Positions 22,110 through 35,324 are shown, counted from the first letter of the stretch. The stretch: DNA of 64,000 nucleotides from Halichoerus grypus (GCF_964656455.1 NW_027555072.1:1-64000); one strand, 5' to 3'. The notes: generated from the letters alone by a model not told the origin. Numbers and translations are program-made.

Positions 22110-24942
22110 TGCCTGAAAAAAGCAAAACTATGATGGATTATCAGTTCCTATAACCATCCCTGCTCATTGTGGAACTCGTTCTTCCAATGTAATATCTGCC
22201 ACAATCCTGCTCTGAGAATAATTTTGTACAGTTGGGAAGTACACTGAAACGGGAAACAAATCAACAAGAAAAGGCCGCATTTCTTTTCAACTTCTGTATG
22301 TTTTTGTCTAATATTCCAAAGTTCAATACTTGTCAAAGGAACAAGGTTTTAATACCAGCTATCTCATTGCTAAAACAGGTGCTCATGAAAAAATTTTACC
22401 GACACAAAGATTTCTTTAGAGTCAACCATAATTACTAGTGACGTTGTCCTATTTTGGAGATGGTGCATTCCTTAGTGACTGACCAACAGTAACTTAGAGA
22501 ATAAAATTCTGAGGCTGAGGTTTGTATTTTAAAAGTTTACTTATTTTTAATTGTGCTCACACAGAAATAGGCTTCATATGAATAAGACATTTTCATATAG
22601 AGATAAATTTCACTTTATTACCTTTAACCTTTACCATCTGTTCTACCAACGCATGTGGTCAACATGGGGACCAGGGAGTGCAGATGTCTCTGAAAGAAAG
22701 CTTTCAATGTGCATTTTATAATGCCTCACAGACAACGCATACAGTAATTCCCTCTTTGAAATATAACATAAAACTTATTTTAACCTCGCTACTTATGGTT
22801 TACTGTTTATTCCCATGGTACAGCTATTTTAAAACGTTGTTGATTAATTTTAAATGAAAACTCTACCACTATCTTCCTCCTCTACCCTCCCTCCCTTTCT
22901 CCCTTGTCCTTCCCCCACCAGCCCATCGCCCCCATACATGCTTTAAGGTTAATGCAATCAGAATGTTTGCTTTTAAGATTAAGGTACATAAACAAAGGAT
23001 GTCCCACTGCTCAGCCACATGAGGAGAATGAGTTGGTCCAAGGCCTGTCTTTGACCAGCTCTTAGAGGGATTTTATTTGTTTGGTGAATGAATCATGTGG
23101 GTCATTCTAGGGCACTGCAGTACCAAAAAATATAGACACCTTCCTTCTTGCTTTTTAACTCCCCAAGCTGGAAATAAGAAAATCAGTTTTAGGCAGCAAA
23201 TATTGAATCAGGAAATATTTCCATTTGATCTAAAATTGCATTAAGAGATGAGGCCCAAGTAATATTCTCTTTTCCCGAACGTGTCTCATACCCATTTCAC
23301 ATTCTTAACCTGAGGAAGATGTGAAAAACAAAAACAAAACAAGCTCTCACCATTTACCCACATGCTGAACCGTCCACTGACTTCAAACTTGATTGGGAAA
23401 AAATATAAGCAAAGAGGACATTGTGCTTTCTCCAGGCATACAATGGCAAATCAGAGAGGACATTCTGTGGGTTTTTACGGGAATTATTAACTAAACAGTG
23501 TTTATCCTCCCTTCCTGGCTAACCTGCTCAGAGCAAGTAATGAGCTCAGAGGCAATAAAGCAAATATTGGCCCTTTCCAGGCCTTCCAGCTGCTCTGCCA
23601 CCTACCATTTCTCTGAATGTTTTCTTACTTCGGTGTTTGTTTGACCTAAGCACTCCAACTGAAGTGAGCACGGGCTTCCAGGAGATGGATTGGGACAAGC
23701 AAAAAGCAAGTCTCTGTGTTTCCTGAGTGGCCTCCATAAGGTTCTCAGAGATATACACCAGGTCGACCGGATGCCTCAATTAAACGTGTAGTGTTTAAGT
23801 TAGAAGCGCCTCCATCTCAGAGTCCACAGAATGTTGCTGGCCAGAGAAGGGAGATGTTTGGGGGAAAGTATATCCTGTGAGACCCATCTGTGGCCTTAGA
23901 TAGGTCCCCTCACTCCTAGCAATCTCTGCCTTCCCCTCTGCTGCAGCTCAGTAAGGGAAGGCTGCCATCCTACTTCCCACGAGAGTGGAGAGGCCAACAA
24001 GACAGCTCATTTACCACCACCAGTCCGGCCATTTTGTCGAAGATAGGGAAGCTCCAGTGCACGGCCATTTACTTGGAATCACATCATAATTCCTATTATC
24101 AGGACTGCTTTTCCTTTCTGATAAAAATAACACCAGAGATCAATGGCTCTTCCATAAACATGCTTAATACTTTTATTTATTGTATGCAACTTGTGTGGCT
24201 TTCAGGATTAGGGAAGAGCACAGAAGGGTGGAAAGATGGTTGAGGGTTGAGGGGCAACAAAAGACAAAGGCATGAGTTACCAATGCTTCCAAGAACACAC
24301 AACATGCAAAAGGGAAAAAAGTCCCCGAGCATCTCCCGTGCCATTCTCATTTCCCCAAGGCCTTCCCACCTAGATGGCTGTTACACAGTCTGCAGAGAGA
24401 CTGAGCCCTGCTCCCCAAGGCTGTTGCATCACTGTCACTTACCCAGCCTTGGTGAATCCATTCCTCACAGAAACAGACTCGTTCTCAGAACTAAAAATTG
24501 ATTTTGACCAATTGCCTTCACGTACAGAAACAGCCTAACTTTGAAGACGCTCCTGTGTTGTTTCTAGTTGTTAACATCATTCATTCAAACACTTTTGGAA
24601 TTTACAATTTATCATCCTCCTTGCCCAGATTTACACAGCATTAGTGAATTTATTTCAATTTAATACATTAAATGAAAGCCATTTTTAATATTGTGGCATA
24701 GTAGGAAATTATGCATATTTTAAAGTACTTTGCAAATGACTTTGTAAACATGGCCAAATTATAATTATAATTCTTTCATGTAACGATAAAATCTAAACAT
24801 TTAAAAAGTTCAGTTTTTCTTATACAAAATTAAGCATAAAATCATTAAGCTTATTTAACTTTTTCTATCCATAGGTCTTCCCAGCTGGGATCTTGCCCCA
24901 GAAAAGAGGGGAAAAAAAATTTATATAGAAACAATAAACATT
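22110..24942. other. Long repeat-poor stretch, no gene recognised
   Basis: About 2.8 kb without a recognised transposable element, one of the longest such intervals here. A pyrimidine tract lies at 22872-22920 (TCCTCC/CCCTCC). Open frames do not exceed about 85 codons. Conserved non-coding elements could be present, but cross-species alignment is needed to see them. Confidence 0.45.
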
Positions 24943-24958
24943 AAGATACTTGATAGTA

Positions 24959-25158
24959 GGGGCGCCTGGGTGGCTCAGTCGTTAAGCGTCTGCCTTCGGC
25001 TCAGGTCATGATTCCAGGTCCTGGGATCGAGCCCCGCATCGGGCTCCCTGCTCGGCGGGAAGCCTGCTTCTCCCTCTCCCACTCCCCCTGCTTGTATTCC
25101 CTCTCTCGCTGTGTCTCTCTCTGTCAAATAAATAAATAAAATCTTTAAAAAAAAAAAA
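24959..25158 (+). mobile_element. Young Can-SINE
   Basis: GGGGCGCCTGGGTGGCTCAG head with the one-G variant CAGTCGTTAAGCG, CTCGGCGGGAAGCCTGC body and pure A tail. Perfect 16-bp target duplication AAGATACTTGATAGTA at 24943-24958 and 25159-25174. Confidence 0.97.
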
Positions 25159-25412
25159 AAGATACTTGATAGTAACTAAGGAAGAGTATAATGTGAGGAG
25201 TGATTTTCACTAAGGGGTAGGTACAGAAATGAATTTTAAAATAATGTCTTTACTTCTTACACTTTCTACATTAAGCATATACCACTTTTATCATTTAAAA
25301 TAACCATTATTTTTTAATAGAAGAGTTTCCTTTCTGCCTTAATTCAGATTTAGAAGTCAAAGGAGAGAAGATGGAGGCATTAATAATAATTATAATAAAA
25401 ACATTACGCTTT

Positions 25413-25608
25413 GGGGCACCTGGGTGGCTCAGTCAGTGAAGCGTCTGCCTTTGGCTCAGGTCATGATCCCAGGGTCCTGGGATCGAGCCCCATGTTGGGC
25501 TCCCTGCTCAGCGGGGAGTCTGCTTCTCCTTCTCACTCTGCTCCCTCTCCCCTGCTCATGCTCTCTGTCTCTCTCAAATAAATAAAATCTTTAAAAAAAG
25601 AAAGAAAG
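25413..25608 (+). mobile_element. Can-SINE, middle-aged
   Basis: GGGGCACCTGGGTGGCTCAG head (CAGTCAGTGAAGCG variant), CTCAGCGGGGAGTCTGC, AAATAAATAAAATC tail and a short AAAG run. Target duplication AAAACATTACGCTTT / AAAACATCACGGCCTTT is degraded. Confidence 0.95.
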
Positions 25609-25744
25609 AAAACATCACGGCCTTTACAACTTCCATGCAGACAGACATCAAGAGACTCAAAGAGGAGAGCTCCCTATATTGCTATGCTGACTCTTTAGGG
25701 GATGCCATCAAACTCTAAATCATGAATATTCATATACTCCACAC

Positions 25745-25945
25745 CAGGCACCAAATTCCCTCTGTGTGCTTTACAAATACTAGCTCACTTCCACAGCAAG
25801 CTTCTGAAGTCAATACCCTTAGGATCATCCTATTTCACAGATAAGAAAACTAAGGTCACATAACTTGGCCCAAGATCACACACTTAGTAGTAACAGTCAG
25901 ACATGGGCAGACTGGCTTCAGAATCTGCATGCCCAAGCACCACGT
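25745..25945 (-). mobile_element. MIR SINE remnant
   Basis: Reverse MIR: CTATTTCACAGATAAGAAAA, CTAAGGTCACATAACTTGGC, AAGATCACACACTTAGTAGT and CAAGCACCACGTT at the head side. Confidence 0.82.
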
Positions 25946-26544
25946 TAAGTAGTTGCCAACATGCCTTTACCTGTTATTTTAAAGGGGGAGGATTAGTCTC
26001 CTTTGGTGCCAGGTGAGCCTTTGGGGAAGGAGGTTGTAGGAGGAGGAAAGGGATCGTCATCATTTTCCCAACGGATTGGCTTGCCTGTGTACTCCCTGAT
26101 CGTTAGGGTCCAGTTTGGACAAATTTATGTCTACCCTGAGTTTCCATCAATGCTTGGCCCATTTCATGGACAAGGAAACCGATGACAGAGGTGAGGGAGT
26201 ACTGCTCAGCAGGTCCTTTGTCCAAGGATGATGTCACTGAACTTCACCATCGTTTGCTGGTTCAACTGGCCTGTGACATTTCAGGGAGCAAATACAAAAG
26301 GGGCCTCCCGTCCTGTGGTGGATCTTTCCATCTCGAGGAAGAGGACTCCGGCAGGAGTAAGGCTGCCTGGGAGCGGAGGGCTTGTTATGGCGTTACTATA
26401 AAAAACAAACAAACAAAAACAAACCCCTTCACTTGTACACGTGTGTTGTATCTGGGCTGCTACCCACACTGGGCCACTGACACATGGACAGAAAAGAGCT
26501 ACTCAAGCATGAAAAGAAGGAAAAAAGAAATTTTTTTAATCCTT
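25946..26544. other. No gene recognised
   Basis: A 122-codon open frame runs at 26182-26550 on the plus strand, partly through an A-rich (AAAC)n patch. I recognise no domain in it and see no reason to call it a gene. Confidence 0.4.
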
Positions 26545-27120
26545 TTTTAAAAAATCGTGGTAAAATATCCGTAACAGGAAGCTATCATTCTAACCATTTT
26601 TAAGGGTGCAGCTCAGGGGCATTCAGTGCATTGTTGTCCGTGCCCGGGACTTCTGTGTTCTCCCCAGAGGAACACTCAAGCCCACCAACAGGAATGCCGC
26701 ATCCTCCCTTCCCTCCCTGACGCAACCATCCCACTGTCTGTCCTCCTGGGTCTGACGACCCGAGGTAACTCAGAGGAGTGGAGTCCTACGGGATCTGTCC
26801 TTTTTGACTGGCTTACTTAGCACAATATCTTCAAGTTTCCTTCATGTTGTAGCGAGTATTGCATTTCCTTCCTTTCCAAGGTTGAAACATACTCCCCTGC
26901 TTCATCCATTAGTCCATGGGCGGACACATGGTTGCTTCTACCTGCAGCTACTGGGAATCATGTGGCCGTGAACGTGGGAGTACAGCGATGTGATCAGGTC
27001 CCTGCTTTCATTTATCCTGGGTACATACCCACAAGTGGAATTGCAGGATCATATTGTAATTCTACCTTTTTTTTCCTTTTTTGAGGAAACGCCATGCTGT
27101 TTTCCTTAGCAGCTGCAGCA
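26545..27120 (-). mobile_element. Old L1 (L1M-type) 3' end, reverse orientation
   Basis: The 3' part of an ancient LINE-1 read from the minus strand. The 3' UTR side is AATCGTGGTAAAATATCCGT and ACCATTTTTAAGGGTGCAG. The ORF2 end side has TCCATTAGTCCATGGGCGGA, GGTACATACCCACAAGTGGA, ATTGCAGGATCATATTGTAA and GAGGAAACGCCATGCTGTTT. It is heavily substituted and without an open frame. The subfamily is not resolved. Confidence 0.82.
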
Positions 27121-28347
27121 TTTTGTGAGAAATAGTTTTTAAAGCCAATTAATGAGTTTCATTTCTTCCTCCCTTCCCTTCACCCTTCCTCCACTACTTC
27201 AGAAAGACCAAGTGCTTCATAGGTGTTGGTGGTTCTTACTCGTGTGATTGCCAACTGTATCATTTGTCCCCTCCGTCCAAGCCGGTCCACAGCTTCTCCA
27301 CCTCCCTGATGTCAGTAAGCCACAATTTCACAGACACTGCAAAACCTAGGCAACCATGGAACCTGGACCATAGCCAGCCCCTGCCAAAATTGCATCCTTG
27401 AAACTGCATGACAGAATCACTCAGGAGCCCCACTTGAGCTGTTCATCAGGAAATGAGAGTAGCCTCAGTTTCCTACATTGATGACTATTCTGATACCTGG
27501 CTCACAGTTTGCTGTTTCGTAGCAGGGATGGAACATGATCCATAGAAATCATAGTGTGCACCTGTTTTCCAGCATCTTAGTAATGAATGTCATGAGGGAT
27601 TCACCAGGTGGATCCATGTCTTACCAGCTTTGACTCTCCCACAGAGTACCTAGCGGGGCAACCTAAATGTGTGAGTTAGCAACAAACCCAGCAGTGTGTC
27701 CCAAACCTGAATTAGTCAAATTATTACCAAGAAAAATAAAATCACTTACAAGAAAACAAATTCCTCCATGTACTACCCAAAACTAGTTCACGTATCACCC
27801 ATAGAAATTCTGGAGTAGCTAACTTCATATCTGAATGGGAATCCATTAATCTATTCCAAAATAGCACATTAATAAATATCTGGGCTAGTCTCCTGAGAGC
27901 AAGATAATGGTTGCATCAGGGTAAAAAATTTGGTGTGAAAATGTTAGCAGTGATTACTTCTTGTGCAATTATGGACTATTTTATTTTTTATGGTTCTGTA
28001 ATGGAAATTGGTGACTTACATAAATAGAATACATATGTCCATATGTCTGTATATATGTGTGTGTGTGTGTGTGTGTGTATGTCTGTGTGTATAATCTATT
28101 GTCTATAGACACACTGGGTGAAGGAAAGAGGCACAATGTGGCAAACCCTAATAGCCTCACCCCTTAAAGTGATGCTGCAGGTCTGTGGGGTGATAGCTCT
28201 TGCAGCCAGACCTACCTTCATTCTGGCAATGAAGAGTGCATTGAGGAAATGGCATAAAAGAGAAGCAGACATAAGGGATGATCTGAGGGAGAGTAAGTAC
28301 GTGAGTGAGAGCCCCAAGTACCCTGCATAGACACCTTCTGAAATGCT
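27121..28347. other. No gene recognised; (TG)n tract
   Basis: Unique-looking sequence, with TG repeats at about 28056-28078 inside a TATG-rich patch. No exon is recognised. Confidence 0.45.
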
Positions 28348-28360
28348 TCCCTCCACATTT

Positions 28361-28683
28361 TTTTTATTATGTTCAGTTAACCAACGTATAGTACATCATT
28401 AGTTTTTGATGTAGTGTTCAATGATTCATTAGTTACATATAACACCCAGTGCTCATCACATGTGCCCTCCTCAATACCCATCACCCTGTTACCCCATCCC
28501 CCCAACCCCCTCCCCTCTGAAACCCTCAGCTTGTTTCCCGGGGTCCAGAGTCTCTCATGGTTCGTCTCCCTCTCTGACTTCCCCCCCTTCAGATTTCCCT
28601 CCCTTCTCCTAATGTCCTCCGTGCTATTCCTTATGTTCCACATATGAGTGAAACCATATGATAATTGTCTTTCTCTGCTTGAC
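28361..28683 (-). mobile_element. 5'-truncated carnivore L1 3' UTR, reverse orientation
   Basis: About 320 bp: a T-rich tail at 28358-28368, then ACATCATTAGTTTTTGATGT, ATAACACCCAGTGCTCATCA, TCCCCCCAACCCCCTCCCC, AGAGTCTCTCATGGTTCGTC and CACATATGAGTGAAACCATA. These are hallmarks of carnivore L1 3' UTRs. Target duplication TCCCTCCACATTT occurs at 28348-28360 and 28684-28696, so this is a short, 5'-truncated insertion. The C-rich block is G-rich in L1 sense and may form a quadruplex. Confidence 0.85.
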
Positions 28684-28696
28684 TCCCTCCACATTT

Positions 28697-29694
28697 AATC
28701 CACAAAATGTTCTAATGGAGGATTCGCCATGTACAGGGCAATATAAGATACAAGGATTATAAATCACTGTTCTTGCCCCACAGCCTTTAAAAATCTCAAT
28801 GCCAAGGCTGAACAGAAATAGTGCTTGTGGGTATAGAGAGAGGGAGCCGGGAGCGAGGACGGCTGGGGGATGCAAGCAGAGAAGGTTTCTGGGGTGAAGT
28901 CATGTCCTGATGACTGGATCATAGGAAGATTATTCCTCGTCTCCATAGGATGAACACTCTCTTCTCTGGGACCAGAAGGGGGAGGCGATCATCTGGAGCC
29001 CAGAGCACCCCATCTCCCCGGTTAGAACTGGGGAATGCTAGAAGGGCGAACAGTTGAATAGCCCACCAAGGAAGGGAGAGTGAGATCAGGGGAAATGGCA
29101 GACCCACCAAGGCTCACCACGATGCCAGCAAGTTAAAGACTGGCTGGCTGCTCATGTGTCTCTGAGGGCCGGCCTGTGGAAAGCCGCCTCTGTCCGTCCT
29201 GACATCCTTCTCCAGCTGGGCTGTTTCCTGGGCTGCTGCAGACTCCTCCTTTCACACCCCTTCCCAGCTGTGGTTTGGCACTCTCTGCAAGAGCCCTGAT
29301 GGCCAGAGTGGCCTCTGGGCTTGTCTCCTGAGAGCAAAGGGCTGCCTATTTCTACTACCGAATTTACCCACAGAGGCAGGCGGAGGAAGCTTTTTTTAGA
29401 TGTCCAAAGCACATTGGCCTGCATGAAGTGCACTGGGGCCGTGTGGTAATAATCCGATTTGGTGTCTGGGACACCCGAGAGGCGCATGCATGGGCTGTAA
29501 GGAGCTTAATACTTTTCCCGCTGCATCATAGAAGCTTCTGGCTTAACAAGTGGAAGCATTTGAGGGATGGAATGAAAACTCCTCCTGGTACATGATGTTT
29601 GGCTGTGGCCAGAAGGAGTCGTCAAGTTGAAGTTCTACAGCAAACAGTTGGTTTTTTGTCCCGAGCCAAGGAAGTGACTATATCTGGATGATGA
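28697..29694. other. No gene recognised
   Basis: Slightly higher G+C than its surroundings. A 111-codon minus-strand open frame at 29152-29487 shows no known domain. Confidence 0.45.
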
Positions 29695-30150
29695 TAAATG
29701 AGGTCCGCAAACTATGGCCTATGAGCCAAACCCAGCCTGCCACCCATTTCTGTATACCCTGCAAGCTCAGAATGGTTTCTCTGTCTTTCAGCAGCTGAAA
29801 AAAAATCAAAAGACTATTTTGTGACCCATGAACACGATACAAAATTCAGATTTATTTTTTTTTTAAGTGGGCTCCACGCCCACGGTGGAACCCAACACGG
29901 GACTTGAACGCACGACCCCGAGATCAAGACCTGAGCTGAGATCAAGAGTGGGACACTTAAGTGACTGAGCTACCCAGGCGCCCCTGAAATTCAGATTTCA
30001 ATGCCCACGAATAAAGTTTTATTGGAACCCAGCCACACCCATCTGCTGACACGTTGTCTCTGGCTGGTTTCAGGCTTCAAATGCAGAGTTGAGTATTTGC
30101 CGGGGAGACTGTTTCACATCTGTCTGTACAGTTTGTCAACCCCTGTGCCA
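29695..30150. mobile_element. hAT-type DNA transposon remnant, split by a SINE
   Basis: Left part: GGTCCGCAAACTATGGCCTA, GAGCCAAACCCAGCCTGCC, TGCAAGCTCAGAATGGTTTC, AAAAATCAAAAGACTATTTT. Right part (29999-30150): AATAAAGTTTTATTGGAACC, CACACCCATCTGCTGACACG, GCAGAGTTGAGTATTTGCC and GTCAACCCCTG at the end. The outer GGTCCGCAAAC and GTCAACCCCTG are the degraded inverted terminal repeats. Related to the copy at 38583. Family name not assigned with certainty. Confidence 0.72.
29854..29986 (-). mobile_element. Old short-form Can-SINE inside a hAT element
   Basis: TTTTTTTTTTAAGTGGGCTC tail side, CCAACACGGGACTTGAACG, GAGATCAAGACCTGAGCTGA and TACCCAGGCGCCCC head. It is the old form without CT-rich body. 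Target duplication AAATTCAGATTT at 29842-29853 and 29987-29998. Confidence 0.92.
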
Positions 30151-32467
30151 AAGCAGCGGCCGGTGTCACCAAGGGCAGGGACAATGTGAAGTAGTGAGTG
30201 GAAAACTTAAATAAATGAGGACACTGTTTTTTTTTGTTTTGTTTGGGTTTTTTTCGGAGCTGCATTTTTAAATGTTCCAGCATTCTGGGTTATAAATCAT
30301 ACCACACTGAGGAAGAGCTATATCCGGAGTTCAGCTTTAATACTTAAAATAACGTGTAAATTTCCTTCTTGTTGTTTTGATATTCCTTCCCCACCCCCCA
30401 TCCCCACCCTTCCCAACACACACGGTGGGGGGAAAAAGCACGGGCAGACAGACGCTCAGTATCTCCTAGGAGCTCAGCAACATGTTTGTGCTCACAAAGG
30501 CTCCGTGGTAGGAAGAAATACAAGAGCAGCGACTTTTAGACCCCCCACGATGGACCCCAAAGGACGATTAACTGAAACAATGTTATGGGAATGTATTCAG
30601 TATGCACAGATGACAAAACGCCAGCAAGCCAGCTCCCTACAGCATTCTAATTATAGACACGGCTCTCAAAGTTTAGTCAGGCTACACGGTATGGTCCCTT
30701 TGACAGGGTGTGGTTGAAGTTGACCACTTAAATACCGGAGAGATCCCTTTGGTTAGCTAGTACGGTAGCTCAAGGAAGCACCGCATCTCTCAGCCTGTAG
30801 GGCTAAGACTTCATTTTGGCTCTAAGACTTCTACAGAGATTCCTTCCAGCCAGACAGCTGAAATCAACAGTTAAAAAAATACTGTGTTAATCAACAAAAG
30901 GGCTTCATGCTTTCTCACAGAGAAGTTATATAAGGAAGCCTCGTTTCTGAGGAAAGCAAGCTGAAGTACGGCATGTGGACGAGTTGGAGTGGGCGGCAGC
31001 GTGCGCACTGCATACTGGCGTTGTGGGGGCAGGAAGGAGCAAGAGGGGGGAAGAAAGCCTGCAACATATTCCTTAAGGACGTGCATCTGGTAAAGGTCAT
31101 GTGGTGCCTTGGAAAAAGCATTAAACCCTGAAATGATAGTGCAAGTTGTACCTGAGTAGATGGAATCAAAGGGAAGCGAGGATGGAAGCCAGCATGAAGA
31201 GACAAGAGGTCAGCGTTGGGGATACTCTCGCTTGAGCCACGTAGACTTCTGGATGGCAGAAAACGGAGCGCTATCTAGCACAGAACCCAACCCAAGGAGA
31301 ACTGAGATTTGCGAAAGGGCCCTGGGGAACGTTTCCAGGAAGTCCTAGGCCTTACGCATTCCCTGGTCATTGTGAGAAATCCAGTTTGCTCTGTGTACAT
31401 TTGGAGTAAGGACCAGGTCTACAAACTCTCTCTCGTGTCGTCTCTGTAAACACACAAGCCCGTCCCCTGCCAGGTGATGGAGTGGAGACGTGATCTCACT
31501 CCATCCCTACCCCTCATTACGTGCACCTGGGGCTGGAAGACAGGTACAGCATGGAAGGATTTTGAGCAGAGCAGGGAGTACCCCATCCTACTCCTAACAC
31601 AAAGACCAATTCAAGTCCACCAGGTCTCACTGATTTTCTGCTATTCTTCTTCCGCTCTGAGCCAAGGCTGCCTCCAAGACCCTCACATTCCCTGCTGCTC
31701 TTGGGTGCATGGGAATCATTCTACTACTTCCATCCCAAGCCTGGAGGCAGGGAACTCTGTGGGGCAGCTCAGCCCTTCTTCCTAGGGGCCACACACAGTC
31801 TCTTCCAGGCTCTCCTGGGGAAGAGGACACCGCTTTCTTCTGCTCTCAGTTCTCTCAAACCTCCCTGTTGCACCCTCCACTAGGTCTTGAACCTGCAACA
31901 GAGGCAGAGTGCAAGGACCCTTTGGGGGACCCTGCTTCCTCCCTGGCCCTCTGTTTCCCCAGCTCAAGTGATTGTCAGCTACTGAGAGGTCAGGGGGGGA
32001 CAGAGGACATGAGCTTCTTCTTGCTCCTCTAGCCTGCTTTTCAGTCTTTTGCGATGGCCGTAGCTGGGCTTTCAATTCAACTCTTGGAATCTGATTGCGT
32101 TGTTATCTGAATTCTTCAGTGAGTTTCTAATAAACTAGTTTCTGCCTTGATTGGGGTGGGTGTGTGTATGACAGGATTACTATTTTAAAATATTATCCTA
32201 CTATTAATTTATGATATTTGGGCAAACTTAGTGCTACTCATCGCAATCAAATCAAAATGTTTTACTTATCACATGCTTAATATTTTTGGAAAATTAGAGA
32301 GGTTTTAGAAATGAAAGATTCAGTAAATAGTACTTTCTTTGGCCAAAATGTTGTTGTGACACTCTTTTATAACTCCAAAATATTAAAATTAACTCCCTAT
32401 GCCTCTTCTGATAGTCTCATAAAGATGGGGTCAATAGAATGGGTTACTTGACCCTATATGTTAGAAA
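30151..32467. other. Long stretch with no gene recognised
   Basis: About 2.3 kb without a recognised repeat. The part 31440-32060 is richer in G+C and holds overlapping open frames of 97-107 codons on both strands. None shows a domain, and frames of this size are expected by chance at that composition. A C-rich/G-rich patch lies at 30390-30435. Confidence 0.42.
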
Positions 32468-32487
32468 CAGTGTTTTATCTTTGTTTT

Positions 32488-32672
32488 CTTTTGTTTTAAA
32501 GATTTATATATTTATCTAAGAGAGAGAGAGCAAGTGTGAACAGGAGGAGGGGTAGAGGCAGAGAGGGAGAGATAGAATCTCAAGCAGACTGCCCGGGGCT
32601 CGATCCCAGGACCATGACTTGAGCCAAAATCAAGAGTTTGACCCTTAACCGACTGAGCCACCCAGGCGCCCC
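32488..32672 (-). mobile_element. Can-SINE with internal deletion, reverse orientation
   Basis: TTTAAAGATTTATATATTTA tail side, GA repeats, then CAAGCAGACTGCCCGGGGC, where the usual TCCCTGCTGAGCAGGGAGC-like block is missing (about 25 bp lost), and CGACTGAGCCACCCAGGCGC head. Target duplications CAGTGTTTTATCTTTGTTTT (32468-32487) and CAGTGCATTATCTTTGTTTT (32677-32696) match at 18 of 20. Confidence 0.94.
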
Positions 32673-32696
32673 TAACCAGTGCATTATCTTTGTTTT

Positions 32697-33559
32697 GAGC
32701 CCATTTTATATCCCTTAGGAATCCCAAGAGTCTTTGTTCACCTACATTATGCCATTTTTTTAAGTTAATTCAACTGACAAGATATAAGATTTCTGACTGA
32801 AACATGGTGCTTTGCTTTGGTCTGAAAATTAGTGGAGTTGCCAAATTTGACAGCATACAATCCAACTAATTTCTTTTAATTGGAGAGTGAATAAATAAAA
32901 ATATGAAAAATTTAATTATTCACACACACTGCCGCACCCCCGGATCTAAAGTTGCTTTGTTCTGAGTCTCTCATTCGGCACTGAAACTGTTTCTTTGGGG
33001 AGGGAGTAGGATACAGAATTTTAAAGGGCAGATCATAGGGACAAATTTTGCCTTCATTATTAAATATTTGAATATTCTTCAGATTCAACAAAGCACCACA
33101 GTTTGAAGAAGCCTGTCTTTAACAAGTTCAGGGAGGAAGGTCTGAATTCTGGCTTTTCCAGATACCAAAGAATATACAGTTACACACCCCTTTTCATAGA
33201 TCTATCCTGGGGATCATTCAGGTTGACCCTCAACTTCCTAAGCTATGTTTTTCCCAGATTTTACTCCACTTTTTGAGTCAAAAGAAAATAAATCCAGTAC
33301 TTCAACTTTTGAATTTTTTTTTTCCCCACAGATTCAGAGCCCAAACACATGTGTTTTCTGGATTATCATTAAAAGTTAATATAATTAATTATAAGGTAAT
33401 AAGTGATAATAATGCCCTTCATCTGCATATCTTTCTTTCCAAGCCCTCAGTGCTTGATACATGTTACCTTATTTCTCTTTACAACATCCTTACCAAGTAG
33501 AAAAGGAAGAGTATTAGTGTCCCAATCTAAAGATAATAAGGTCTTACCTGTGTGTAGTA
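32697..33559. other. No gene recognised
   Basis: A+T-rich unique-looking sequence. A weak MIR-like stretch at 33420-33545 is too diverged to call. Confidence 0.42.
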
Positions 33560-33720
33560 TGTTACAGGTTATAAACACTTCCCCAAACATCATCTCATTT
33601 CGATCCTGACCCTCACAGTGCTCTGTGACATACGTGAGTCAGTCAGGTGTCCTCTTCTTCCATTTCCATATGTGAGGACCAGAATTCAGAAAAGTGGATA
33701 GTTTGCCTATGTTCCCCACT
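33560..33720 (-). mobile_element. MIR SINE remnant
   Basis: Reverse MIR: CCAAACATCATCTCATTTCG, ATCCTGACCCTCACAGTGC, CCATTTCCATATGTGAGGA. Diverged. Confidence 0.6.
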
Positions 33721-35029
33721 GAAAAAATGGAAGGAACCCGCGTTGCGAGCTTGTCGGTGACTTTGCGTGGGGGAGACACAGAAAGATTAGGTGAATAATT
33801 CTATATCGTATAAGATAACACTCCAACGACAGAGCTTTGCTTTATTTTTCTTGTATTACATTTTTCCAATGCCATCATTTTGTCAAGTACACTGTGAAGT
33901 GCCTCCCAGACGACATGTATTAGAAACAGGCCTATTTGTTCCATTCTCCACAGAACTCCAGGGGGTGGGTTGGATTGGGGGATGATTTTTTCTTTGGTTT
34001 TACATTTTGAAAGCCTCGCTCCAACTCTCAAAGGATGCTGTTAAACACAGAATAAATATTGAATTGTCTCTCTATCCTCACGGTCTTTGTGGTGGCAAAT
34101 AAATGTTTCTGTGAAGGAGTTTGCTCCCTGAAGACCCACAAGTGGTGGTTAGAAAGTGTCCACAAATTAAAGGCAATGAAAGATCACTAACCACAAGTAA
34201 TAGATGTTATAAAAAAAAAGTAAAATACATAAAATTGTTTTTATACGCATGTATACTCTGGACTCTACCCAGGTGGCTACCGTGTAAGTGTTTCCCCAAT
34301 TATGAGCATTTTTATACATACAAAGATGCTTTCATAACAGCAATCTGTGTCAAATAAATATTATCCATAATTACATGACTTATTTTAACTTCTAGCAGTA
34401 GAACAGTGTTAATCTGAGAGAAAACACTTCACATTTTTTAATGCCTTCAAGTTTCTGAATCAGTAGTCATTCTGAAAGACTCTTCTGATTTTAATAAACG
34501 AAAAAGAAAGAAAATGTAGAGTAAAATCATTGATTCAGCATTGGAAACCATTCCCCGTGAAGCAGGAGAAATCTCCATGCATAATCTCCAGTAGTTCACA
34601 TTTCTTCTCTTCATTGGAAAATCATCAAGGATTCAGTGGTCATCCATTGTCTGTCTGGTTATCTTGGGGGCAGGCCAAGACTGACATGGCAGAAACAACA
34701 TCAATTCCCACTAAGAATGTTTCCTCTCTCTTTCCTGCCTCATAAATCCTCAGAGAACATTCAAGAACAGCTGACTCCTTCCTCGGAGATCGACCCCTTG
34801 GCTCAGTCCCGTTGATTCTGAGTCTACCTTTTCTCAAACCATTTTCTCCTCTCTCCCCTGACGATGTCCCGCCTGAGCCTTTAGTGCTCTGTAGGGAGAC
34901 AATGGGATGCTGTAGAGACTGTTGCCAGTGACTTGTCCTTGCCTTCACTCTGTCACCACCCATCCCATCTGCACCCATCTACAGCTCCATGTCCTAAAGG
35001 ACGGCTAAGAATATGTCCTCTTTTTCTGT
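33721..35029. other. No gene recognised
   Basis: Unique-looking sequence. A 112-codon minus-strand open frame at 34640-34978 has no recognisable domain. Confidence 0.45.
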
Positions 35030-35324
35030 TCAGATCTTTTCACTGGCTGCTTATTGCCTACCAAATAAAATAACAATTTAACCTTGTATTGACTCTCCTC
35101 TTGCCACCAACAAGCTCACATGCAGAACAGAGCAACTCCTACTCTCAGTGTGGACCCTGATCACCAGTCTTTCTCCATTCCCCCAAATTCCTCTGCTCAC
35201 ATTCAAATCTTATCCAGTTTTCAGAGCTCCATATGAATATTAGCCTTCCTGGTCCCTTTCCTGAACACCCATTTCAGGACATTTGCCCATGTCCTATGAT
35301 AGCCATCATCTTTTACCTCAATTC

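Noticed and set aside
26182..26550. 122-codon open frame
   Set aside because: It has no recognisable domain, runs into an AAAC-rich patch and the 3' tail of an old L1, and fits chance length.
31474..32075. Cluster of 97-107-codon frames on both strands, possible exon
   Set aside because: Overlapping frames on both strands at raised G+C are expected by chance; I saw no convincing acceptor-donor pair or known domain.
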